This document shows positions 22,388-32,549 of a stretch of 64,000 nucleotides of DNA, in pieces. This stretch comes from Volvox africanus. Taxonomy: Eukaryota > Chlorophyta > Chlorophyceae > Chlamydomonadales > Volvocaceae. The DNA lies in contig BSDZ01000025.1 in NCBI GenBank assembly GCA_030268105.1, positions 558,001-622,000 on the forward strand. The letters run 5' to 3'. Made by a program: the position numbers and the translations under genes. The notes under the pieces are model-generated. The model did no database searches. It was given only the letters and a program-made list of their open reading frames with translations, and was not told where the DNA came from. How positions within the stretch are numbered: the stretch's first letter is position 1; the number at the start of each line of letters is the position of its first letter.

Positions 22388-23994
22388 TGTTGTATCCTTC
22401 CGTCTTCAATCATGCACTGAATCTGCACGTCTGAGTGTTAGCTACAAGTGCATCGTGCTTACGAACAGTAAGACCCTCCAGTGCGAGCAACATGACAGCG
22501 GAAGACTTAAGGACAAGGAAAGATTCAACTTACAACGATTCTCAATTACAAAGTAGAAGTCTGCCGTCAGACCCCCGGGGCAGCGTTCATCATACGGCTG
22601 GAAATGGAATGCTAGAATAGCTCGGGCCGATAATAAATGAGTATATCGTATGTATGGTAATTAGACTGAGTTAAGTACGCGAGTACTTAATCCAAAGTAG
22701 CGTCAAGCCGACTTCGGTCCCTAGGCGGCCGTCCTCGCACCTATCACGCTCACGATACCAATGTGCAGTATGTTGTACACCGGTTCGATCACCGTTTGCA
22801 CCAAAGTAGGCCGCAATGCATTCGAGTATTATGAAGCATAATACAATCATATTAGCATGATATATCCGAGTATATCTAGCTAATCAGGCATGTCGCATTA
22901 TCATCATCTACGACATCGCGCTGTCGGTCAACATGTTTGACTCGAGGCTGATAATTAATGCGCGATCTATCCATTGGCATTTTATATCACGTAATAATAC
23001 TTTAAATATTATTATCTCATTTGCGTCATAAACCATACGCGTATGTGAGAAGGCGACGATCACGATGGTTGGGTCAGCAACCGAATATCGATATTTGGAC
23101 CTTTGCATATTGCATGCATTGCATTCATTAATATCACGGATGACATGATATTTAGAACAGCACCACGAAGGTACTCACACTTGAGATCGAAATCCAGTGA
23201 GACCTGTACTGCACATCGGTATCACAACGTGATAGGTGCGAGGATGGCCGCCTAGAGACCGAAGTCGGCTCGATGCTACTTTGGACTAAGTACCCGTGTA
23301 CTTAACTCTATCTAATTCGCATACATACGTTATACTCATTTATATTCGGCCTGAGCTATTCTAGCATCTCATCTGCAGCCGAGTGATGAACATTGCCCGC
23401 GGGGTCTGACGGCAGACTTCTCATTTGCAATTGAAGAATATTGTAAGTTGAATCTTTCCTTATTGTCGAGTCTTCCACTGTCCATTATTCGCATTGGATT
23501 GCCTTGCTGTTCGTAAGCTTGGTATGCACTCAGTTAACACCCAGACGTGCAGATCTAACACATGACTGAAGAAGGAAGGATACAACACAGTACAAGTCAC
23601 ACTGGATCCCGATCTTAAGTGTGAGTACTATCACAGCACTCTCCTGAACATTGCGTAATTTATGATATGAATGGATGCATATGCAAAGGATTGCTGACCA
23701 ACCATCACGATCGTCACATTTCTGCATACGCATGTGGTTTATGATACGAATGATGTAATAATATTTGAAATATTATTACTTGATATATTATGCCATAATG
23801 GACTCGTGCATCAATGTCGGCCCCGAGTCAAACATGTTGACCGACAGCGTGATGTGGTGAATGGTGATACAGTATGCTACATTAGCTAGATATATCCGAA
23901 TATATCATGCTAATATGCTCATATCATGTTCAGTCATGCTTTGGTAAGTTCACGCCTACTTTGACATGAGCGGTGATCGAACCGGCGTACAACA
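22388..23994 (-). mobile_element. LTR-a, solo LTR with 5-bp target duplication ACCGC
   Basis: Minus-oriented LTR, begins TGTTGTATCC, ends GTACAACA, flanked by ACCGC at 22383-22387 and 23995-23999. It interrupts the gag of element O and is itself interrupted at 22771-23587. Confidence 0.88.
22771..23587 (+). mobile_element. LTR-b, solo LTR nested in LTR-a with duplication CAGTA
   Basis: 817 bp, starts TGTTGTACACCGG, ends GGATACAACA, flanked by CAGTA at 22766-22770 and 23588-23592. Confidence 0.9.
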
Positions 23995-25251
23995 ACCGCA
24001 TCTTCTGGTTTCAGGGTGGTCTTTCACAATCTTTGGCTGGTGAATGTGCCACTGACTTGATGGGGAGGAAGTTTCAATCCTATGTGGATTTGGTGCAATT
24101 TGCTCATGGGGCTGAGATGTGTATCTTGGCTAGACAAAGTGCTTTGAGACCTGTCCCTTATGTATTTGCCATGCAACTGCAGGATCGATCCGGCTTGTGA
24201 AACTGAGACTGTCAATTGAGAAACCAATGGCAGGTTATGTTGTATCTCTCCTGCTTTGCTAATGTAGTGTCTGCACATCTCAAGTGTTAGACGCTAAGGT
24301 AGAAGTGCTCTTTAGATAGCAGAACACTCCGTAGCAGCGATAGGACAGCGGAAGACTTGTAAGCAAAGAAAGATATAACTTACAATGATTGCAGAATACA
24401 ATGGTGTGATCAGCTGTCAGACCTGTTGTATCTCTCCTTCTTCGCTCATGCACTTTATCTGCGCGTCTGAACGTTAGACACTAGTGCCGGAATGCTTGTG
24501 GACAGCACAGCACTCAGATGCGATGATAGGGACAGCGGAAGACTTCAGAGCAAGGAGAAACGCAACTTACAATGATTAATGGATGCCAATAATATGATCG
24601 GCCGTCAGACCCAGCGGGCGGCGATCATCATATGGCTGATAGTGAAGCTTGGGCTTAGCTCGGGCCGATAACAAGTTGTTAGAGTGTATAGCAATATTAG
24701 AAGTCGGGATAAGTATGTGAATACTTATGCAGGTATTGTTCGATAATTATCAACAACAACAACAACAACAACAACAACGCTCTACAAGGCCGTCCTCGCA
24801 CCTATTATGCTATTATGATCCAGTGTGACTTGTACCGCACACCAGTGTGTAACACTGATGTGCAGTACAGTACAAATCACACTGGATCACTGATTGCAAT
24901 TGTGAGCACCTGCATTGCACACCTTCAATATTCGCAAACATCAGTAAATAAGCCTTCTTAGTATACACAAGATGCAAGGGTCCGAATAGTGGTATTCGGT
25001 TGCCAGATAACCACTGCAATTGCACTTCATTCATGCCAGTGATGGCATAATAATATAACAAATATTATTACTTAACGAGTCGTGTTATAATAATGCTGCA
25101 CGCCTATGTTTGACCACATGTTAAGTGTATGCAGCTAATGGCGCAATGTGACAAGTCGCAGTGCGTGGTGTCAAACTAGCCAAATATACGTGAATATATT
25201 ACATGCTAGATTGCATACATTACGTTCGTTTATCGCCTGGTAGAACCGCAT

Positions 25252-25673
25252 TGTTGTATATGGTACCCACGAAGGGTGGTATCAAAAGATACCGGTTGTT
25301 GTGCCAGAGCCCGATTAAGTAGAGCCGCCGACTAGGTTGTACTTGAGAGACCATAAGGCCTCGAACCGGGTGTGACCTTCAGAAGTCACCACTACAACCG
25401 GTGATTCAGTGAACCAGGAACCAGATGTTCCACCATTTACCATTCAGGCGGTAAATGGCCCATTCCATACAGGTTATGGAGTAACCGACAGGTTCGGATG
25501 TTTCAGGAAATCGGTTAGCATTGGTCGTCGACAGCCGAGACCAAATCCACAAATCGAATGCCAGATGGGAACATGAAACAGTTAATCTGATAATTAAATA
25601 TATTATATATTTAAATATTAAACAGATAATTATTATACTTAATGAATTACCAAAATGCATTAAGGATACAACA
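25252..25673 (-). repeat. 3' LTR of element A/C
   Basis: 422 bp; on the plus strand it reads TGTTGTATATGG to GGATACAACA. The adjoining purine tract (minus strand AGAGGGGGAACAAT) is the second-strand primer. Confidence 0.93.
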
Positions 25674-25742
25674 ATTGTTCCCCCTCTAGATGCAGCGTCC
25701 CGATGCATGAAACGAGAGCAGACAGGTTGAGGTAGGACAGCG

Positions 25743-28700
25743 TCAGAGAGGTCCGTCCTTAGACTGTGCCCGCAGCCTAGCTTCATCAAGCAGGGGTTTC
25801 ATGTCAGGGGTGAAGTTACGTGCCGGTTCCCAGCTATTGTGCTCAGACGAATACCCAGACCACTTAACCAGGTACTCATGTACGTTACGCTTACGCCTGC
25901 CTTTGCCAACACGTCGTGCACGGTAATCCAGGATACGTTCGACAGCATACAGGGTCTGCTTACCCGATAACCAGGTAGAGGGATTAGCTTCCGTAACAGG
26001 AGGGATGCTATCGTTAGCCTCAGGCAGAGTACCCCGATATGGACGTACGAGAGATACATGAAATGTGGGATGAATGCGTAGGTCAGATGGGAGTTGTAAC
26101 TCTACAGCCACCGACCCTACCATGCGTACGACAGGATAAGGCCCCACAAAGCGCGGTAATAACTTGCGAGACCCATCAGCCAGGGAACGAAGGTTCTTCG
26201 TGCTCAACATAACCAGCTGGCCCTTAGTGAACGTGACGTCCTTTTTGGACTTGTTATAATAGTCCATAGCCCGTTGCTGTGCAGCTTCCAGGCAAGCTTT
26301 AGCGTCAGTTAGACGGGACACAAAAGACTTAGCAAACGTTTTTGCAGCTGGAACATTTACGTCCAACTCCCGCCAAACAGGCAAAGCAGGGTTAAAACCG
26401 TAATTCAGGAAAAACGGACTATTACCAACGGACCGGTTAGTAGCATTATTAATGGCAAACTCAGCAGCGGTTAGGTAGGTATCCCATGCAGTAGGGGTGC
26501 GTCCTGCAAAGTTACGGAGCATATCACCCAGGACACGGTTAACACGCTCTGTTTGCCCATCAGATTGGGGGTGGTAGGCGGTGGACAGGTTCACCCGCAT
26601 TCCTACCAGAGTCCCCAGGGCGCCCCAAAACTTACTTGCAAATTGAGTGCCGCGGTCAGATACCACGGACTTGGGGACCCCATGCAAACGTACCACATTG
26701 TCGAAAAATAGACGGGCCGTTTGCTCAGCTGTGCAGGATGATGTCGTGGGGGCCAGGTGGACCATCTTGGTGAAACGGTCGACCAGGACCAGCACGGCAT
26801 CGTATCCTCCCTCAGTTTTGGGCAGCGCAACAATAAAGTCCATAGAGACGCTTTCCCACGGAGCGTCAGGAATAGGAAGAGGTTGGAGATGCCCATGTGC
26901 TTTACCAGACTGGGCCTTATTGCGCTGGCACAGGTCGCAACAGAGGACATAATTTTCGGTGTCCTTAGCCATGCGGGGCCACCAGAATTGACGCCGCAAA
27001 AGCTCTAGTAACCGCGTGCAGCCAGGATGCCCAGCAAGAGGGCCGTCATGAAAACGTGAGAGAAGTTCATGACGTAATGAATCATCGTTAGGTACGACAA
27101 TCTGACGGTGGGATCCTTCCGATCGGATCCATAAGCCATGCTCCTGTACCAAGTGCCCCGTGTTGTTGTGAATTGTGAACCACGGGTCGGCTGCATAAGC
27201 CTGTTTCAAGCGCTTGGTAAAATCGGAGGGCACGAAGTTAGGTTTTGCCTGAGACCTACTCCGTGTGCTTACCGCCAGAATGGCTGCATGCAGTGAGGGG
27301 TGCCTACTGAGAGCATCAGCTATGTTAAGTGAGCCGCTCAGGTACTCCCAATCAAAGTTAAACCGTGCCAGGTATTCCATCCAGCGGGCCTGGCGTCGGT
27401 TAAGGGAGGGCACACCTTGCAGAAGCGTAAGGGGTTTGTGATCAGTCTTGAGGGCAAAAGGCCGGCCCTCAAGGTAACATCGCCATTCCTTCAAGGCATG
27501 TAGGACCGCCAGAAATTCCTGTTCCCCAGTGGTATAACGGGTTTCAGCCCCCGAAAACTTCTTACTCGTGTATGCAATGGGGCGTCCCTGCTGCAACAGA
27601 ACTGCCCCTGTCCCATGTATAGATGCATCAGTTATGACCTCTACACGGAACGGCAATGAGTAGTCAGGGAAGTGCAGGATAATATCATCAGAGATAGCAC
27701 GCTTCAAAGCATCAAAAGCTTCTTGGCATGCGGGGGTCCAGGCCTCAGGTGAAGAGAAGGCTCCCTTACGTGTGAGGTTTGTTAGCGGTGCAGCAATGAC
27801 TGAGTAGCGCTCTATGAACTTACGAAAGTAGTTGGTCAGGCCCAAAAACTTACGCAGTTCCTGAAGGTTGGAGGGCACTGGCCAATCCCGAACAACAGCA
27901 GTTTTCCGGGGGTCCATCCGTATGCCACCCTGAGACACTATATGCCCCAGATACTCCACCTGTGGTTGTGCCCAGTGGCACTTAGAACGCTTAGCATACA
28001 GCTGCTCACGCCGCAGAACCTCAAAGACCAGGCGGAGGTGTTGTATGTGCTCCTCACGGGTCTTTGAAAACACCAGGATATCGTCCAGATAACAGATGAC
28101 GAATTTGTCGATGTATGGCCTGAAGATGCGGTCCATGACGGCTTGGAACGTTGCAGGGGCGTTCGTCAGTCCGAAACTAAGGACGGTATATTCAAAATGG
28201 CCAAACGGCGTACGGAAAGCCGTTTTAGGGATGTCAGATTCTGCTATACGAATCTGATTATACCCCTGCTGGAGGTCAATAGAGCTAAAGAATGCAGAAT
28301 CTTTTAGCTTATCCAGCAGATCATCGACACGTGGGAGGGGGTAACGGTTCTTAACTGTTGCGGCATTTAACCCCCTATAGTCAATGCACATTCTCAGAGT
28401 CCCATCCTTCTTTCCCACAAACAGAATAGGGGCGGAGTATGGGGATGTGCTTGGCCGTATCATACCTTTTTTCAGCAGCTCAGTAACCTGTCGTTTGACC
28501 TCGTCCAGCTCCAAGGGGCTTAACCGATACATGGGGGGGGAAACGGGTACTGCACCAGGCACCAAAGGTATGGTGTGATCCACAGGCCGCATTGGAGGCT
28601 TACCAGGGACCTCCTGGAATATATCTGCATATTCCTGTAACAGGGCCTCAAACTCAGGGTCAGTGGCATCAGCTGGGATAGAAGTTGCATTCAGGTACAA

Positions 28701-29813
28701 CTTGGGCCGTACTAGTAAAGCATGGGCCCCCTTGCGAATCATGCGAACTGCTGCTTTTCTGCCAACAACTTCAGGTTCAGTGTGCTGACAGATAGCAGTG
28801 GTTGCATAATTAAAGCAAGGCGCAGGTGTCATCTGATCTGGTGGCTGTCCGGCAGTAGTAAAGGGTACCTTGCAGACTAGATTCCCCTTGCGCAGGCGCA
28901 AAGATTTAGACTCATAGTCAAGGACAGCCCCATACTGTGCTAGCGTGGAAGAACCCAAGATATACGTGGCAGTGTCAGTTAGCTCAGGCAACACGTATGG
29001 GCGGACATTTAACCTTAAAGGACCTGCAGATAGACGAAGATTAACCTGCCCCAAGATAGCCTGCTTACCCCCATCAGCAAGGGTAACTTCTGACCAGGAG
29101 CATGGGCTAGGTTTCAGGCCAAGCTGCGTAACCACTGATGCCGAAATGAAATCATCACTGGCTCCAGAGTCGGCTAGGGCGGTGAACGTACGACCTGCCG
29201 TACTTACGGTGATCAGAGGTACGCCAGCACCTATCAGGGCAGCAGCTTTAGGCAAGCAGAGAACTGAAATACAGGGTTCAGTCTCAGGCAAGCCCTCCTG
29301 AACCGGTTTAGGAGCAGCAAACCAGACGTCAACAGAGTATGGGCTTCCAGGGAGCTGAACGACCTCACCTGCCATATCAAGGCTATGGAAAAGAGCCGTC
29401 CCTGGATTAAACCTTAAGACCCGTTGCATTCCCGACAGAAAAGAAGGGTTGCGTCGGGACACATACTCAGGCAGCAAGATGCATGCTGAGGTATCAGGGT
29501 GTTGACGTTTGCATGCCCTAAAGTGAGCTAATTGCTTCTGTAGCTCGCAGAGTGAAGAGGGAGTGAACAAGATAGTATGTCCACCCAAGTTAGCGGAGGA
29601 TAGGGGGCGACCTTGAGGCTCAAACAGATTACAAAAGCCATCAAAGCCGGCACGGATAGTTCGTGCATCAAAAGAAAAACGTCTCCCTATCACCTGCTCC
29701 ACTTGGTTTAAAACAGAGGGCAAAAGAGCCCGTACTGCACGGCACTTTGCTACCATCTGGCCCACAGCAAAGACCCCAGGTGGTGATCCCTCTATACCAG
29801 CCTGGGCAAGTTC
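25743..29813 (-). CDS. pol: Pol polyprotein of element A/C (protease, RT, RNase H, integrase, chromodomain)
   Basis: A single open frame of about 1340 residues from the first usable start, and open 48 bases further to the gag UAG. It is nearly identical to pol of element B; I noticed one substitution (EGLPET here, EDLPET in B). Domains are as described for B: DSGASDDF protease, YLDD reverse transcriptase, TDAS/TGEQE/TDHK RNase H, integrase with its HHCC finger and D,D,E triad, and a C-terminal chromodomain (EYLVKWSGYSSEHNSWEP). Because its gag is frameshifted, this enzyme would act only if translated separately. Confidence 0.93.
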   Translation of the reverse strand, partial: ELAQAGIEGSPPGVFAVGQMVAKCRAVRALLPSVLNQVEQVIGRRFSFDARTIRAGFDGFCNLFEPQGRPLSSANLGGHTILFTPSSLCELQKQLAHFRACKRQHPDTSACILLPEYVSRRNPSFLSGMQRVLRFNPGTALFHSLDMAGEVVQLPGSPYSVDVWFAAPKPVQEGLPETEPCISVLCLPKAAALIGAGVPLITVSTAGRTFTALADSGASDDFISASVVTQLGLKPSPCSWSEVTLADGGKQAILGQVNLRLSAGPLRLNVRPYVLPELTDTATYILGSSTLAQYGAVLDYESKSLRLRKGNLVCKVPFTTAGQPPDQMTPAPCFNYATTAICQHTEPEVVGRKAAVRMIRKGAHALLVRPKLYLNATSIPADATDPEFEALLQEYADIFQEVPGKPPMRPVDHTIPLVPGAVPVSPPMYRLSPLELDEVKRQVTELLKKGMIRPSTSPYSAPILFVGKKDGTLRMCIDYRGLNAATVKNRYPLPRVDDLLDKLKDSAFFSSIDLQQGYNQIRIAESDIPKTAFRTPFGHFEYTVLSFGLTNAPATFQAVMDRIFRPYIDKFVICYLDDILVFSKTREEHIQHLRLVFEVLRREQLYAKRSKCHWAQPQVEYLGHIVSQGGIRMDPRKTAVVRDWPVPSNLQELRKFLGLTNYFRKFIERYSVIAAPLTNLTRKGAFSSPEAWTPACQEAFDALKRAISDDIILHFPDYSLPFRVEVITDASIHGTGAVLLQQGRPIAYTSKKFSGAETRYTTGEQEFLAVLHALKEWRCYLEGRPFALKTDHKPLTLLQGVPSLNRRQARWMEYLARFNFDWEYLSGSLNIADALSRHPSLHAAILAVSTRSRSQAKPNFVPSDFTKRLKQAYAADPWFTIHNNTGHLVQEHGLWIRSEGSHRQIVVPNDDSLRHELLSRFHDGPLAGHPGCTRLLELLRRQFWWPRMAKDTENYVLCCDLCQRNKAQSGKAHGHLQPLPIPDAPWESVSMDFIVALPKTEGGYDAVLVLVDRFTKMVHLAPTTSSCTAEQTARLFFDNVVRLHGVPKSVVSDRGTQFASKFWGALGTLVGMRVNLSTAYHPQSDGQTERVNRVLGDMLRNFAGRTPTAWDTYLTAAEFAINNATNRSVGNSPFFLNYGFNPALPVWRELDVNVPAAKTFAKSFVSRLTDAKACLEAAQQRAMDYYNKSKKDVTFTKGQLVMLSTKNLRSLADGSRKLLPRFVGPYPVVRMVGSVAVELQLPSDLRIHPTFHVSLVRPYRGTLPEANDSIPPVTEANPSTWLSGKQTLYAVERILDYRARRVGKGRRKRNVHEYLVKWSGYSSEHNSWEPARNFTPDMKPLLDEARLRAQSKDGPL

Positions 29814-29968
29814 CTAGTGGTCCTTACCCTTATTTTTCTCCGCCCCCAGCATTGGGCAGGAGTCGACCCTATGTTGGTCGGAACCGCAACGGAAGCACAT
29901 CCCATGTTGTTTACGAAAATGGAACTCCCGTCTAGTACATTTGAATGTGGTTAGATACTCCGCCAGGT

Positions 29969-30390
29969 TGTTGTATCCTTAATGCATTTTGGTAATTCAT
30001 TAAGTATAATAATTATCTGTTTATTATTTTATGATATAATATATTTAATTATCAGATTAACTGTTTCATGTTCCCATCTGGCATTTGATTTGTGGATTTG
30101 GTCTCGGCTGTCGATGACCAATACTAACCGATTTCTTGAAACATCCGAACCTGTCGGTTACTCCATAACCTGTATGGAATGGGCCATTTACCGCCTGAAT
30201 GGTAAATGGTGGAACATCTGGTTCCTGGTTCACTGAATCACCGGTTGTAGTGGTGACTTCTGAAGGTCACGCCCGGTTCGAGGCCTTATGGTCTCTCAAG
30301 TACGATCTAGTCGGCGGCTCTACTTAATCGGGCTCTGGCACAACAACCGGTATCTTTTGATACCACCCTTCGTGGGTACCATATACAACA
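29969..30390 (+). repeat. 5' LTR of element B
   Basis: 422 bp, TGTTGTATCC to ATATACAACA. Differs from the element's own 3' LTR at roughly a dozen positions, many of them C/T or G/A. Confidence 0.93.
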
Positions 30391-30393
30391 AGC

Positions 30394-30411
30394 TGGTATC
30401 GAGACTGTTCC
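30394..30411 (+). promoter_or_regulatory. Primer-binding site of element B
   Basis: TGGTATCGAGACTGTTCC begins three bases after the LTR. The leading TGGTA pairs with a tRNA ending TACCA, as initiator tRNA-Met does, but the next bases differ from the usual plant TGGTATCAGAG. Confidence 0.6.
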
Positions 30412-31169
30412 TCCCTGGGACGTCTCGTCAAGTCTTCCGCTGAAATCTTTTCAAGCCTTCTCAAGTCTTTCTGTGGTAACTGCTCAAGCCACTCAAGCTG
30501 CCCTTTTATAAATGGACATCGACCACGATCTTCCTCCTGCCGACATCCCTCTGGACATGGAGACATTGCCTGAGGAGCTGAGCGCCGCCATTTTCGCTGC
30601 GGCTACCACTGGTCTGTAATATTCACGAAATTAGTCTAGTGACACTTAGAACCTGCTCTCTGTGAGTTTGGCTGTGCTTTCTGTTAAAGTCAATCTCTAA
30701 GTTAGTCGCGGTCAACGTGGCTCGCGACCTAGACAATTCTGCCTTCTCTGTTAGGTAATATCTTCCTGCAACACTGCTTTCTATCTAGAACTTGTATTGC
30801 AGTTTTGCTGAGGAATCCCTGTAGTTGCGGGTTCGATAGTACCTTCGCATCGAATCCAACGAGGAGTCGACTTCGTGAATTCATTTCGGCTTTCACCAAT
30901 ACATATATATCTCTATTACTTGAAAGGTATTGTGTTTGTTCCAACCACCGTGAGTGCTTCTGCAGTGTCAACACCTCAGACCCGTCGGAGCGGCACTTCT
31001 GCCCAGTCACTCCGATCCATCGCAAATCAACTTCACGCGCGGACTTCAAAATTTTTGAAGTTCATCAAAGGCATCCAAGTGTTGGGTAGGCCCTGGTCCT
31101 TGCCTTTGCTTTGCCTTTCGCCAGAACAGTCACTCGCAGTTTGATCTGTTAGGCTTTCAGGCATACAAT

Positions 31170-32549
31170 ATGCAAGCCTCGAACTTAGCGAATGCTGTCT
31201 CGGCTCTTGCTGCCAACACCTTTCAGTTTGTTGGCCGGATTGCTGCTAATGCTAGCCAAGTGAATAGGTGGGAATGGCTCTCTAGGTTGACACAGCCACC
31301 AAATGCTGCTGTGGCAGGTGGTATCGACCTTCCGAACCAGCCTTCACCTATTCCCAGGCAAGGCGGCACAGCATCCCCTGAGGCACCTACATCACCTATT
31401 TATGCCCCATCCCCTTTTTATGTTCATGGCCCTGCTGTAGTGTCAAACCATTTGACACCTGGTGCCGTGGATATTCCTGGGATGGCTCCCGCTGCTGCCG
31501 CAACAACTTGTGCTGCTGTTGCGGGCACCTCTTCCAGGCCACCTGGGCCTCCTCATACTGGACATGAGGACGAGGTGATAAAAATAGCGATCGCAGTGCC
31601 TAAGCTGAATATCCCTATGGATGTTAAGCTTTCTGATTTAGGACGAGTTGCTGCGCCTCTAACACGGGCCTTTGTCCGTAATGTTAGGAACTACTTTGCC
31701 ACAGCCCGTGGGGGTCAACAGGACTCTACGCGCCGTCTTTTCTTGGCCACTGCCTTTGAAGGCGCGGCAAGATTATGGCACGATCAATGGACTAACGCAA
31801 GGGATTCCTATACATCTGAGGAACTGCTAGAAGCACTGCTTGTCCGTTTTGCACCCCAGGTCCAGTCACGTGACACTGAGGCACGCCTGAAATTAAATGC
31901 TGGCAAATACCGCATGCGCCCTGGAGAAACTGTCTCTGCCTATCAGAGCCGCTTTGAGGCTCTTGTCACGCCCATTGCGGACCTGTCTGATAGTGAGCGT
32001 GTGTTTTGGTTTCAGCAGGGCCTCTCATCCGACCTTAGTGGGGACTGTGCAACTGACCTGTCGGGTAAAACCTTTAAGTCATATACAGACTTGGTTCAGT
32101 TCTCCCTGGGAGCTGAACTTAGGTTACTGGCCCGACGGGAATCTGACAAACTGGCCCGTCCCAAAATGAACATGCTGTCGGTACAGGACATGGCCTGCGA
32201 CGACCCTGACGAGGAGACCCCGGCGCCCCCGACCAAAAAACCGCGGGCTGCATCCGTTCGTCCAGGCATCACCGGGCACGAGGATCAGCCGCGGCAGGTT
32301 AAGGGCGCCGGTAAGTCTAAGAGGGGCGGCGGACAGCAGGGGAGGCACTTGGCCCCAAAAGGGGGCCACGTGCAGAAGAAGGGGCCTAAGCAGAACCTGG
32401 CGGAGTATCTAACCACATTCAAATGTACTAGACGGGAGTTCCATTTTCGTAAACAACATGGGATGTGCCTCCGTTGCGGTTCCGACCAACATAGGGTCGA
32501 CTCCTGCCCAATGCTGGGGGCGGAGAAAAATAAGGGTAAGGACCACTAG
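31170..32549 (+). CDS. gag: Gag of element B
   Basis: 459 residues from an ATG at 31170. Gag forms the particle that packages the element RNA. The centre is a retrotransposon gag domain (FEGAARLWHDQWTNARDSYT, YQSRFEALVTPIADLSDSE). Near the C-terminus is a CCHC zinc knuckle (CLRCGSDQHRVDSC) preceded by a basic, glycine-rich segment. The frame ends in UAG at 32547-32549, followed by G. The downstream sequence stays open in the same frame into pol, so a small share of ribosomes could make Gag-Pol by readthrough. About 780 bp of leader precede the ATG. The copy in element A/C has a one-base loss that breaks it. Confidence 0.93.
   Translation: MQASNLANAVSALAANTFQFVGRIAANASQVNRWEWLSRLTQPPNAAVAGGIDLPNQPSPIPRQGGTASPEAPTSPIYAPSPFYVHGPAVVSNHLTPGAVDIPGMAPAAAATTCAAVAGTSSRPPGPPHTGHEDEVIKIAIAVPKLNIPMDVKLSDLGRVAAPLTRAFVRNVRNYFATARGGQQDSTRRLFLATAFEGAARLWHDQWTNARDSYTSEELLEALLVRFAPQVQSRDTEARLKLNAGKYRMRPGETVSAYQSRFEALVTPIADLSDSERVFWFQQGLSSDLSGDCATDLSGKTFKSYTDLVQFSLGAELRLLARRESDKLARPKMNMLSVQDMACDDPDEETPAPPTKKPRAASVRPGITGHEDQPRQVKGAGKSKRGGGQQGRHLAPKGGHVQKKGPKQNLAEYLTTFKCTRREFHFRKQHGMCLRCGSDQHRVDSCPMLGAEKNKGKDH

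Larger units (their letters stand above)
21840..24237 (+). pseudogene. Gag of element O, split by a nested LTR
   Basis: The gag is read in pieces: 21961-22206 (VPKLCISHDMRQRIVECS, CAYLRDVRKYLQLVHGGD), a frameshift, 22170-22387 (FTFDELATALLARFAL, SCFEALVMPIADLSDGD), then after LTR-a 23995-24237 (FWFQGGLSQSLAGECATDLM). It aligns along its length with the intact gag of element B. Removing LTR-a and one copy of its ACCGC duplication restores the match. It is truncated at 24238 by LTR-e. Confidence 0.8.
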
